Part shown: in pieces, positions 1-5,047 of the stretch
How positions within the stretch are numbered: the first letter of the stretch is position 1
Layout: each line of letters begins with the position of its first letter
Origin: GWC2-45-19 sp964358085
Lineage (GTDB): Bacteria; Patescibacteriota; Microgenomatia; CAZETR01; Amesbacteraceae
NCBI GenBank assembly: GCA_964358085.1
Contig: CAYHNU010000040.1
Location: 1-5,076, forward strand
Direction of reading: 5' to 3'
Length of the DNA: 5,076 bases
The notes under the pieces: model-generated
Told to the model about the DNA's origin: nothing
The model's database searches: none
Seen by the model: the letters and a program-made list of their open reading frames with translations, nothing else
Made by a program: the position numbers and the translations under genes

Positions 1-779
1 CTGGCGGAGGAGTAATGGCGGAGAGCAAAATTCCAGAACTTGTGACTTAAGAATAGTAATACAATGGCTATCGTGACCGGCCATAAAATGAAGAGTGAGG
101 ATTTTTTACCTAGAACTATGTCTGCAGGAAGATAACCCAGAATGGCAAAGGGGATAATGAAAGTAAAAATAAAGCGCATGAAGGGATGAAATATATCAAC
201 CGGGTATCTGGCGATATCTAAAGAGTGGGGAAATACTTCGGCTATATTTTTGAGCCGGTTAAACCATAATGCTGTGGTGACCATCATAAACCATACGGAA
301 TAGGAAATGACAACAGAGGCTGCGGTTGTAATAAAAACAATTGCGAGATTCCAAATTGAGAGTGCGTGGTTAATAGAAAGCCCGTACCAAATAAGAAACC
401 CGCCGATTAAAAAGGAAGGAAGAAGGTTCAGTCCGATGTATCTGGTAGACAGGAGAAATTGAGTATTTGCCGGTTTAGACAAATAGAGGTCGAGATTACC
501 TCTGTTGACATCGTTGGGTATTTCTTTCATGTTACCGTACATCAATCCCCAAATAAAGGCGTTTAGAAGTTGAATAAGGCCAAGGGGAAGAATCAGTCTA
601 TCAAATGTCCAGCCTGAAATATCTGGTATGGTTAAAAGGATAATTTTAAAGAATATCAAGTTTATGGCCGACCAGAGAGTGTCTACTATTATCCAGACGA
701 GAAAATCTTGCGGGTAGGCCATGTTTCTCATAAGCGAAAGTCTGAATGTATGGCCATATAGTTTTAAATATTTTTTCAT
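1..779 (-). CDS. ABC-2 family (DUF990-type) transporter permease, second of a pair, 3' end cut by window
   Basis: Translating the minus strand from the ATG at 779 gives 259 open codons up to the left edge without a stop. The protein is a polytopic membrane protein, with hydrophobic stretches near residues 27-51, 62-82, 117-136, 143-170, 203-223 and 229-245. Features of the DUF990/ABC-2 permease family are visible: a cytoplasmic RGNLDLYLSKP segment (residues 93-103), a YP near 192-193, and an IIP...YLPA..LG stretch (208-224). The visible end, HYSSA, resembles the C-terminus of the preceding permease (EYSSVGS), so only a few codons are probably missing. The start lies one base after the stop of that permease (TAG-T-ATG) with no Shine-Dalgarno, which points to translational coupling. 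Both proteins begin MKKYL. Inferred role: half of the membrane channel of an ABC exporter with an ATPase encoded elsewhere, possibly left of the window. The substrate cannot be deduced. Confidence 0.85.
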   Translation of the reverse strand, partial: MKKYLKLYGHTFRLSLMRNMAYPQDFLVWIIVDTLWSAINLIFFKIILLTIPDISGWTFDRLILPLGLIQLLNAFIWGLMYGNMKEIPNDVNRGNLDLYLSKPANTQFLLSTRYIGLNLLPSFLIGGFLIWYGLSINHALSIWNLAIVFITTAASVVISYSVWFMMVTTALWFNRLKNIAEVFPHSLDIARYPVDIFHPFMRFIFTFIIPFAILGYLPADIVLGKKSSLFILWPVTIAIVLLFLSHKFWNFALRHYSSA

Positions 780-780
780 A

Positions 781-1566
781 CTAACTCCCAACGCTTGAAT
801 ACTCCTTTAAGCCTTTTTTCCAGACTATGTCCCCGATGAAAAACAGGGCTACTGCCCAAAGAATGGAGAAAAATATATTTAAGATAATTTCTGAAGAGTT
901 TAGACGTTGGGAAAATATGGCAGCGGGGACAAAATATACGTATTTGAAAGGCAAAAAATCGGTAATCAATCTGGCCCAACTTGGGTATAGAGACAAGGGG
1001 AGCATGTATCCTCCAACCATTGCTTCTAACATCCACTTAACATGCACGATTGAATTTGACTGTTCCCAATAAAACGCAACAGAAGAAACTAGAACTGAAA
1101 TTGAATATTGAATAAAAAAAGCCGGAACTAAACTTAATATAAATATAGATAGCAAGTGGAGAGGCGGGACTATTAACTGATTCTTAAATATTGAGATAAT
1201 AATCGCTAAAACCGGGACCAATAAAAAGAGCGTGTTGAAAGCTTTGCCTCCTAAGTTTTGGGGGATATTTGCCAATGGAAACTTTATGGGTTTTACTAAA
1301 AATCTGGAGAGGGTCCCTTCTCGGATTTCCTTTTGTAAATCTTCGTCAAAGTAATAGGCGGTTAAACGAGATGTAATGAGAATCGCAATATAGTAGGTTA
1401 CTAATTGACCAGACGAAAAATTAGGGATACTGCTTTTGTTCGACGACCATAACGAGCCCATGACGAAGATGGGGATGGTTTCTAATAATAACCATATAAA
1501 GATTTCTCCCCGAGATTGAAGGGCGTTTAACCATTCCGCCTTAGCAATGGCCAAATATTTTTTCAT
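781..1566 (-). CDS. ABC-2 family (DUF990-type) transporter permease, first of a pair
   Basis: This gene encodes a complete 261-residue integral membrane protein starting at ATG 1566 and ending with TAG at 783-781. Hydrophobic segments lie near residues 22-40, 53-71, 108-127, 136-163, 178-194 and 228-248. The family signature is the cytoplasmic REGTLSRFLVKP segment (82-93), which corresponds to RGNLDLYLSKP in the next gene, and a LYPSWARL...LPF..VYFVPA stretch (193-215). Such permeases usually occur as a heterodimeric pair with one ATPase and export an unknown substrate. Here the two permeases are adjacent but no ATPase is seen on either side in the window. The gene starts 17 nt after the HU terminator. 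There is no usable Shine-Dalgarno, since AAGG sits only one base from the ATG. A TGTAAAAT stretch ends six bases before the ATG and may be a -10 for a leaderless message. The assignment to the ABC-2/DUF990 fold is fairly sure; the substrate is unknown. Confidence 0.88.
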   Translation of the reverse strand: MKKYLAIAKAEWLNALQSRGEIFIWLLLETIPIFVMGSLWSSNKSSIPNFSSGQLVTYYIAILITSRLTAYYFDEDLQKEIREGTLSRFLVKPIKFPLANIPQNLGGKAFNTLFLLVPVLAIIISIFKNQLIVPPLHLLSIFILSLVPAFFIQYSISVLVSSVAFYWEQSNSIVHVKWMLEAMVGGYMLPLSLYPSWARLITDFLPFKYVYFVPAAIFSQRLNSSEIILNIFFSILWAVALFFIGDIVWKKGLKEYSSVGS

Positions 1567-1583
1567 ACCTTAATTTTACAACT

Positions 1584-1611
1584 AAAAAAGCGGCGGGGAT
1601 ACGCCGCTTTT
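1584..1611 (-). terminator. Rho-independent terminator after the HU gene
   Basis: Read on the minus strand there is a GC-rich stem GCGGCG / CGCCGC with a six-base loop (TATCCC), flanked by an A-run on the 5' side and followed by six T residues. The extended pairing with the A/T flanks is 10 bp (arms 1586-1595 and 1602-1611). It lies downstream of the HU stop codon and 17 nt before the first permease ATG, so it separates the two units. On the plus strand the stem is followed by only four T, and nothing there needs terminating. Confidence 0.9.
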
Positions 1612-1643
1612 GATAGCGTCTGATCTATTGTGACCTACTTATT

Positions 1644-1665
1644 ATCCTTCGACTTCGCTCAGGAT
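1644..1665. repeat. Short imperfect palindrome, TCCTTCGA...GCTCAGGA type
   Basis: A 22-bp segment begins ATCCT and ends AGGAT, with TTCGACTTCGCTC between. Read on the minus strand it is ATCCTGAGC then GAAGTCGAAGGAT. From general familiarity, sequences very close to this recur as dispersed intergenic elements in many unrelated bacterial and candidate-phylum genomes, but only one copy is present here. It sits 8 nt after the HU stop codon and ahead of the HU terminator, so it would be part of the HU 3' UTR. Whether it is a repeat in this genome cannot be judged from one window. Confidence 0.45.
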
Positions 1666-1673
1666 GACTGATG

Positions 1674-1946
1674 TCACTTAACAGCCTTCTTTAAGGTCTT
1701 GCCCGGAGTAAAGCGGGCAGCGCGATGGCCTTTGACGATCTTGCGCTCTTTAGTGCCAGGCACAATGACCGGTTTGTCCTTGACACTCACCACCTTGAAA
1801 GTGCCAAAGCCCGATAAAACGACTTTTTCGCCTTTAGATAGGGCTTTTTTTACCTCTTCTAAAAAGGTCTCTACGGCCTCTCTGGCGGCCTTCTTGGTCA
1901 AGTGGGCTTTGCGAGCCAGAAGATCGAACATTTGTTGTTTTGTCAT
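1674..1946 (-). CDS. HU-family DNA-binding protein
   Basis: A 90-residue protein of normal HU/IHF length that should dimerise, bend DNA and help compact the nucleoid. Visible features are the N-terminal helical half (MTKQQMFDLLARKAHLTKKA), the highly conserved GFGTF motif at residues 46-50, and the C-terminal PGKTLKKAV segment (81-89). The DNA-intercalating proline of the beta-arm is kept at residue 63, but the usual GRNP context reads VIVP, so the Arg-Asn at 61-62 is replaced by Ile-Val. Arm positions 55 and 58 are Val and Lys. The total length of the arm region is unchanged. The start is fixed by an in-frame TGA five codons upstream (1961-1959). The Shine-Dalgarno AAAGGAGGTGA is strong, although its GGAGG ends 15 nt before the ATG, which is long. 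The gene has its own likely promoter and a terminator, so it is probably monocistronic. Family assignment is secure; HU versus a more specialised paralogue is not resolved. Confidence 0.95.
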   Translation of the reverse strand: MTKQQMFDLLARKAHLTKKAAREAVETFLEEVKKALSKGEKVVLSGFGTFKVVSVKDKPVIVPGTKERKIVKGHRAARFTPGKTLKKAVK

Positions 1947-1961
1947 ATTGCTTCTTCTTCA

Positions 1962-1969
1962 CCTCCTTT
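1962..1969 (-). promoter_or_regulatory. Strong, unusually distant Shine-Dalgarno of the HU gene
   Basis: The minus strand reads AAAGGAGG here, a near-perfect anti-16S match, but GGAGG is followed by 15 nt before the ATG at 1946 instead of the usual 5-9. No in-frame start closer to it exists, because a TGA codon immediately follows the GGAGG in the HU frame. It is the clearest ribosome binding site in the window; most other genes here lack one. Confidence 0.75.
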
Positions 1970-1993
1970 ACTAAAAACTGCTATATAAGGCTC

Positions 1994-2022
1994 AAATTAC
2001 AATATGAATCGCAGCCTGTCAA
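1994..2022 (-). promoter_or_regulatory. Likely sigma70-type promoter of the HU gene
   Basis: The minus strand carries a consensus -35 TTGACA at 2022-2017, then 17 bases, then TAATTT at 1999-1994 as a weak -10. TGTAAT at 2001-1996 is an alternative -10 with a 15-base spacer. Transcription would start near 1987, leaving a leader of about 40 nt that contains the Shine-Dalgarno. The -35 is convincing; the -10 is poor. The promoter lies just outside the decamer array that bounds the GxxExxY gene. Confidence 0.55.
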
Positions 2023-2034
2023 GGGACAAAACAA

Positions 2035-2074
2035 CAAGACGAATGACAACGAATTCAAACTAATGTTAACGAAT
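2035..2074 (+). repeat. Left decamer array, four units of NNNAACKAAT
   Basis: Exactly 10-bp-spaced cores on the plus strand are GACGAAT (2038-2044), AACGAAT (2048-2054), AACTAAT (2058-2064) and AACGAAT (2068-2074). The three bases between cores vary. The array covers the GxxExxY stop codon (TGA at 2057-2055) and its last six codons, and ends 12 bp from the HU -35 element. Confidence 0.8.
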
Positions 2075-2462
2075 CGATAAGAGGATTTATAATCCGCCTG
2101 TAAGTTAGTCTTGGGGTACGAAAGTTGGCTATCACTCCCAAAGGAAGCTTGGCAGACTTCAAGTAAGAAATTACCTGGCCTATAAAGTCTGGAGTGATTT
2201 TTAACTCGGTCTTGGTTTCGAGAATAATTTTATTGTCTATTACGAAATCTAGAAAATGTTTTCCCAATTTGATTCCGGAGTATTCGACGTCGATAGGAAC
2301 TTCCCGTTGGAATAAGATCTTTTGCAGAGCTAACTCCTGCTCGATTGCCCGCTGGTAATATTTTTCCTGATACGAGGAACCGAGTTTACTGTGAACCTTA
2401 AAAAGAAGTCCGAGAAGCTTGTAGCTAAGTTCTGGATAAATCAGCTTGGCATTCGTTGCCAT
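2055..2462 (-). CDS. GxxExxY family protein with a PD-(D/E)XK nuclease-like core
   Basis: This gene encodes a 135-residue protein matching the GxxExxY family (PDDEXK_3-like). The N-terminal helix GLLFKVHSKLG (18-28) leads into the family region GSSYQEKYYQRA (28-39, with E33 and Y36). A strand pair around VPIDVEYSGIKLG (55-67) is followed by the putative nuclease core LDF...ILETK, giving D72, E82 and K84 in the D-x(n)-ExK arrangement. The end, LPLGVIANF (106-114) and RRII (122-125), is also typical. Family members are common in candidate phyla and environmental bacteria; their function is not established, and catalysis is inferred only from the fold. The start ATG at 2462 is fixed by an in-frame TAA at 2474-2472 and is itself made partly from a repeat unit. 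No Shine-Dalgarno precedes it. The gene lies 31 nt after rny, in the same direction, with no promoter or terminator between, so it probably rides on the rny transcript. It appears more AT-rich than rny by eye. Confidence 0.85.
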   Translation of the reverse strand: MATNAKLIYPELSYKLLGLLFKVHSKLGSSYQEKYYQRAIEQELALQKILFQREVPIDVEYSGIKLGKHFLDFVIDNKIILETKTELKITPDFIGQVISYLKSAKLPLGVIANFRTPRLTYRRIINPLIDSLTLV

Positions 2463-2490
2463 TCGTTTACATTAGTTGTAATTAGTTTTA
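2451..2490 (-). repeat. Right decamer array, four units of NNNAACKAAT, inverted relative to the left array
   Basis: On the minus strand the cores are AACTAAT (2487-2481), AACTAAT (2477-2471), AACGAAT (2467-2461) and AACGAAT (2457-2451), each exactly 10 bp apart with variable triplets between. The two outer units carry T and the two inner carry G at the variable core base. The array fills the space from just after the rny stop through codons 1-4 of the GxxExxY gene, whose ATG consists of the last two bases of a core plus the next G. Confidence 0.85.
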
Positions 2491-2493
2491 ATT

Positions 2494-3573
2494 TTACTTA
2501 GCTTTGGTAATGTCAGTCGCCCTGACTTCGCGGACGGCGGTGATTTTGATTTGACCAGCGTATTGGGCTTCCTTCTCCAGACGTTCACGGATTTTGGCGA
2601 CGAGAATAGTTAAATCTGAATCGGAAACTTCGTCGGGGCGGACCATAACCCGGACGTCGCGGCCGGCCTGGAAAGCAAAAACTTCGGAAACACCGGGAAA
2701 AGATTTGGCAATTTCTTCGATGATCTGCATACGTTTAACGTAGGCGTCGTGGGGTTCGTAACGGGCGCCGGGGCGAGAACCGGAAATAGCGTCGGCTACC
2801 CAAACGATACGGGAAACGGAGCTGGAAAAAGCTTTGTCTTCGTGGTGTTCGGCGACGGCATTAATGACTGATTCCGGCAAGCCGTATTTCTTTAAAAGCT
2901 CGACTCCCAACTGAACGTGAGTCCCCTCTTCTTCGGTGACAACTTTTCCGATGTCGTGAAGCAAACAACCCAGGCGGACGTGTTCGATACCGACGGCAGA
3001 CAATCCTAGTTCCTGGGCAATGTGGACGCCGATTTTGGTTTCCTCAATAGTGTGTATCCCTAAGTTTTGGCCGTAAGAAAAACGGAAGCGGTAACGGCCG
3101 ATGATTTTAACTAAATCGGGATCCAGATTATAAACACCGCAAGCGGAGCAAATCTTTTTGCCTTCATCAACTAAAATCATGTCCAGCTGGAGTTTGGTAT
3201 GAGCTACGACTTCTTCGATACGGGTGGGGGTGATGCGGCCGTCTTTGATAAGAATCTCTAGAGAGCGACGGGCAATCTCGCGGCGCAGGGAATCAAACGA
3301 AGAGAGGCGCAGAGAATTGCCTTCTTCTAATTCAATTTCTACACCGGTGGCTTTTTCGAAAGCGGCGATATTGCGGCCGCCCTGACCAATAATGCTGCCT
3401 TTAACCGAGTCGGAAGTTAAAGTGATTGTAGAGACCGTGTACTCGGCCACGTAATCAGTGGCACCGTGGAGCATGGCATCGATAACAATATCCTGGGCTA
3501 GTTCAGAGGCTTTGAGTTTAAATTCCTGTTCGGCCTGCTCTAAACGCTTGGCCAAGTCTTGGGCTACATCCAT
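2494..3573 (-). CDS. rny: Ribonuclease Y, short form without membrane anchor
   Basis: RNase Y is an endoribonuclease that starts mRNA decay. In order, this 359-residue protein has a remnant of the coiled coil (about 1-35), a KH RNA-binding domain with the GxxG loop IIGQGGRNI (61-69), and an HD hydrolase domain with H174, the HD pair in LLHDIGK (204-210), H243-H244 and the family stretch VADAISGSRPGAR (259-271). These are the residues expected for metal-dependent catalysis. Typical RNase Y has over 500 residues, with an N-terminal transmembrane helix and a long coiled coil; both are essentially missing here. The ATG at 3573 is the only start, because in-frame TGA lies at 3591-3589 and recX ends 11 nt upstream. 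The enzyme should therefore be cytosolic unless recruited by a partner. A CSAC pair (142-145) sits before the GRYRFRFSYGQN segment, where I do not expect cysteines. There is no Shine-Dalgarno; translation is probably coupled to recX. Confidence 0.93.
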   Translation of the reverse strand: MDVAQDLAKRLEQAEQEFKLKASELAQDIVIDAMLHGATDYVAEYTVSTITLTSDSVKGSIIGQGGRNIAAFEKATGVEIELEEGNSLRLSSFDSLRREIARRSLEILIKDGRITPTRIEEVVAHTKLQLDMILVDEGKKICSACGVYNLDPDLVKIIGRYRFRFSYGQNLGIHTIEETKIGVHIAQELGLSAVGIEHVRLGCLLHDIGKVVTEEEGTHVQLGVELLKKYGLPESVINAVAEHHEDKAFSSSVSRIVWVADAISGSRPGARYEPHDAYVKRMQIIEEIAKSFPGVSEVFAFQAGRDVRVMVRPDEVSDSDLTILVAKIRERLEKEAQYAGQIKITAVREVRATDITKAK

Positions 3574-3584
3574 AAAAGTGATGA

Positions 3585-4079
3585 TTAATCATTAACATTG
3601 TCGTTATTATACCTCTTTTTTAAAACCTGCTCAATGACACTCCAAGAGAAGCCTCTGCTAGCTAAAAAGCGCATTGCTTGTTTGTAATTTAAATTCTTTT
3701 TTTTAGATAAGGCCAACTGAGCAAGATCGTATTCGGTATTCGGTATTCGGTATTCGGTAATAATGCCTTTACGTTTAAGTTCAAATGCAAGAAGTTTTCC
3801 TGACATGGGGCGGGAGCGGAGACGGGATTCCTGATACCAAGCGGCGAAAGCATCATCGTCGATAAATTTAAGTTCTTTGAGACGGGTGATGGCGGTAACC
3901 ACGTCGGCTTCCGGCCAGTGGCGCGAAAGGTGCTCAAAAACTTCCTTTTCAGAGTAGGGGCGGCGAGACAACAACCGCAATCCGGAATTGAGAGCGGACC
4001 TATTCTTGTTCGATTTCTCCCATTTGTTTGGGAAGAGCTTTTTTGGAATCACGGACGGCTTTCCAGATGGAATCTTCAA
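3585..4079 (-). CDS. recX: RecX family regulator of RecA
   Basis: RecX proteins bind RecA filaments and modulate recombination. The N-terminal RecX repeat is clear: SALNSGLRLLSRRPYSEKEV (28-47), then DVVTAITRLKELKFIDDDAFAAWYQESRLRSRPMSG (about 59-94), a classic second helix set, and ELKRKGI (100-106). The third repeat follows as KQAMRFLASRGFSWSVIEQVLKKR. Between them, residues 108-117 (TEYRIPNTEY) come from a 7-bp tandem repeat and replace the helix normally expected there. The C-terminus NNDNVND is low complexity. The start is uncertain: the listed TTG at 4079 overlaps recA by 80 nt; GTG at 4052 also overlaps, and the next TTG at 3980 would cut the first conserved helix. No Shine-Dalgarno supports any of them. 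Being directly behind recA in the same direction is the usual recX position and strengthens the call. Confidence 0.88.
   Translation of the reverse strand: MKIPSGKPSVIPKKLFPNKWEKSNKNRSALNSGLRLLSRRPYSEKEVFEHLSRHWPEADVVTAITRLKELKFIDDDAFAAWYQESRLRSRPMSGKLLAFELKRKGIITEYRIPNTEYDLAQLALSKKKNLNYKQAMRFLASRGFSWSVIEQVLKKRYNNDNVND
3730..3757. repeat. Four tandem copies of a 7-bp unit inside recX
   Basis: Four perfect copies of TATTCGG (plus strand) occupy this 28-bp stretch. On the coding strand the unit is CCGAATA. Because 7 is not a multiple of 3, three units give a seven-residue period (EYRIPNT), and gain or loss of one unit would shift the recX reading frame. It encodes residues 108-117 of RecX. Confidence 0.95.
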
Positions 4080-5037
4080 TTTGTTTAGCTACTTTTGGAT
4101 TTTCGTTTAAATAAGCGCGGGCGGCTTCCCGACCTTGGCCCAAAATAGTATCTCCATAATAGATGAAAGCGCCCTTTTTAGTCAAAACCCCAAATTCCAA
4201 TCCCACATCGATTAATCCTCCGGATTTGGAAATACCCCCAGCGTTTAAGATGTCAAATTCGGCCACCGAAAAAGGCGAGGCAACTTTGTTTTTGACAATT
4301 CTGGCCCGGTGACGGGAACCGATGGGGGTGTCTCCGTCTTTGAGAGTTTCTATTTTCCTGACATCAACGCGCACCGAAGAATAAAACTTGAGAGCCATAC
4401 CGCCGGTGGTCGTTTCCGGGTTGCCGAACATGACGCCGATTTTCATACGCAGCTGGTTAATAAAAATGACTACCGTGTGGGATTTGGAAATGGCACCGGT
4501 AATTTTCCTCAATGCCTGGGACATAAGGCGGGCCTGAACGCCCATCATAGCGTCCCCCATTTCCCCTTCGATTTCGGCCCGGGGGACCAGAGCGGCCACG
4601 GAATCGATGACGATGACGTCAAGGGCTCCGGAGCGGATTAAGGTCTCCACGATTTCCAAGGCCTGCTCGCCGGTATCCGGCTGAGAAATATATAGATCAT
4701 TGAGTTTGACGCCCATGGCTTCAGCCCGGGCGGGGTCGAGGGCGTGTTCGGCATCGATAAAGGCGGCCTGGCCACCCAATTTTTGGGCTTCGGCAATGCA
4801 GTGCAGAGCAAGAGTAGTTTTACCCGAGGCCTCGGGTCCATAGATTTCTGTGACTCGGCCGCGAGGAAAACCGCCGACGCCAAGGGCTAAATCAATGGCA
4901 ATGGATCCGGTGGAAATAACTTCTACGCTCATTTTGTCACTCTTCTCCCCTAATTTCATAATAGATCCCTTGCCAAATTGCTTCTCGATTTGTTCCATTG
5001 CGATCTTGATCGCCTGAAGTTTTTGATCTGTTGCCAT
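4000..5037 (-). CDS. recA: Recombinase RecA
   Basis: RecA forms ATP-dependent filaments on single-stranded DNA, pairs homologous strands and promotes LexA-type cleavage. The 345-residue protein is of normal length and intact. Walker A is GPEASGKT (67-74), the catalytic glutamate lies in DAEHALD (95-101), Walker B is VIVIDSVAAL (141-150), and the L2 entry reads INQLR...GNPETTTGG (192-212). Loop L1 reads EIEGEMGDAMMG (155-166), with Ala-Met where many RecAs have Ser-His. The ATG at 5037 is preferred over a TTG at 5061 in the same frame, because GAGG at 5047-5044 is a well-placed Shine-Dalgarno and the protein then begins with the usual short helix. The C-terminus is modestly acidic (EIEQE). No intein is present. 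It heads the recA-recX-rny series; its promoter lies mostly past the right edge, and no convincing LexA operator is seen in the 39 visible upstream bases. Confidence 0.98.
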   Translation of the reverse strand: MATDQKLQAIKIAMEQIEKQFGKGSIMKLGEKSDKMSVEVISTGSIAIDLALGVGGFPRGRVTEIYGPEASGKTTLALHCIAEAQKLGGQAAFIDAEHALDPARAEAMGVKLNDLYISQPDTGEQALEIVETLIRSGALDVIVIDSVAALVPRAEIEGEMGDAMMGVQARLMSQALRKITGAISKSHTVVIFINQLRMKIGVMFGNPETTTGGMALKFYSSVRVDVRKIETLKDGDTPIGSRHRARIVKNKVASPFSVAEFDILNAGGISKSGGLIDVGLEFGVLTKKGAFIYYGDTILGQGREAARAYLNENPKVAKQIEDSIWKAVRDSKKALPKQMGEIEQE

Positions 5038-5043
5038 ACCTGC

Positions 5044-5047
5044 CCTC
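5044..5047 (-). promoter_or_regulatory. recA: Shine-Dalgarno deciding the recA start
   Basis: GAGG on the minus strand, six bases before the ATG at 5037, selects this ATG over the upstream in-frame TTG at 5061. Confidence 0.65.

Larger units (their letters stand above)
2035..2490. mobile_element. Putative small inserted unit: GxxExxY gene bounded by inverted decamer arrays
   Basis: Between the rny stop codon (2494) and the HU promoter lies a unit of about 450 bp. It consists of one gene and, at its two ends, arrays of four 10-bp repeats with the core AACKAAT (K = G or T). The left array reads on the plus strand and the right array on the minus strand, so they form terminal inverted arrays with the gene inside. 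The arrays overlap the gene's first and last codons, so gene and unit are nearly the same length. No transposase, clear target-site duplication or own promoter is seen. The claim that this is an inserted or mobile unit is an inference from the symmetry; an alternative is a regulatory or structural array that evolved around this gene family. Confidence 0.45.

Noticed and set aside
827..1072. Plus-strand open frame of 81 codons opposite the first permease
   Set aside because: It lies wholly inside a clear membrane-protein gene on the other strand, has no family features and no ribosome binding site.
1699..1974. Plus-strand open frame of 91 codons opposite HU
   Set aside because: It mirrors the HU gene; its composition follows from the antisense of HU codons.
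2035..2490. CRISPR-like or toxin-antitoxin interpretation of the repeat-bounded unit
   Set aside because: Repeats are only 7 conserved bases with 3-base gaps, far too short for CRISPR spacers. Only one gene is present, with no partner small ORF that could be an antitoxin.
2494..3573. rny as a pseudogene
   Set aside because: The KH and HD domains are complete, catalytic residues are kept and the frame is uninterrupted; the missing part is only the anchor and coiled coil.
4309..4641. Plus-strand open frame of 110 codons opposite recA
   Set aside because: It is antisense to highly conserved recA core sequence and shows no recognisable protein features.
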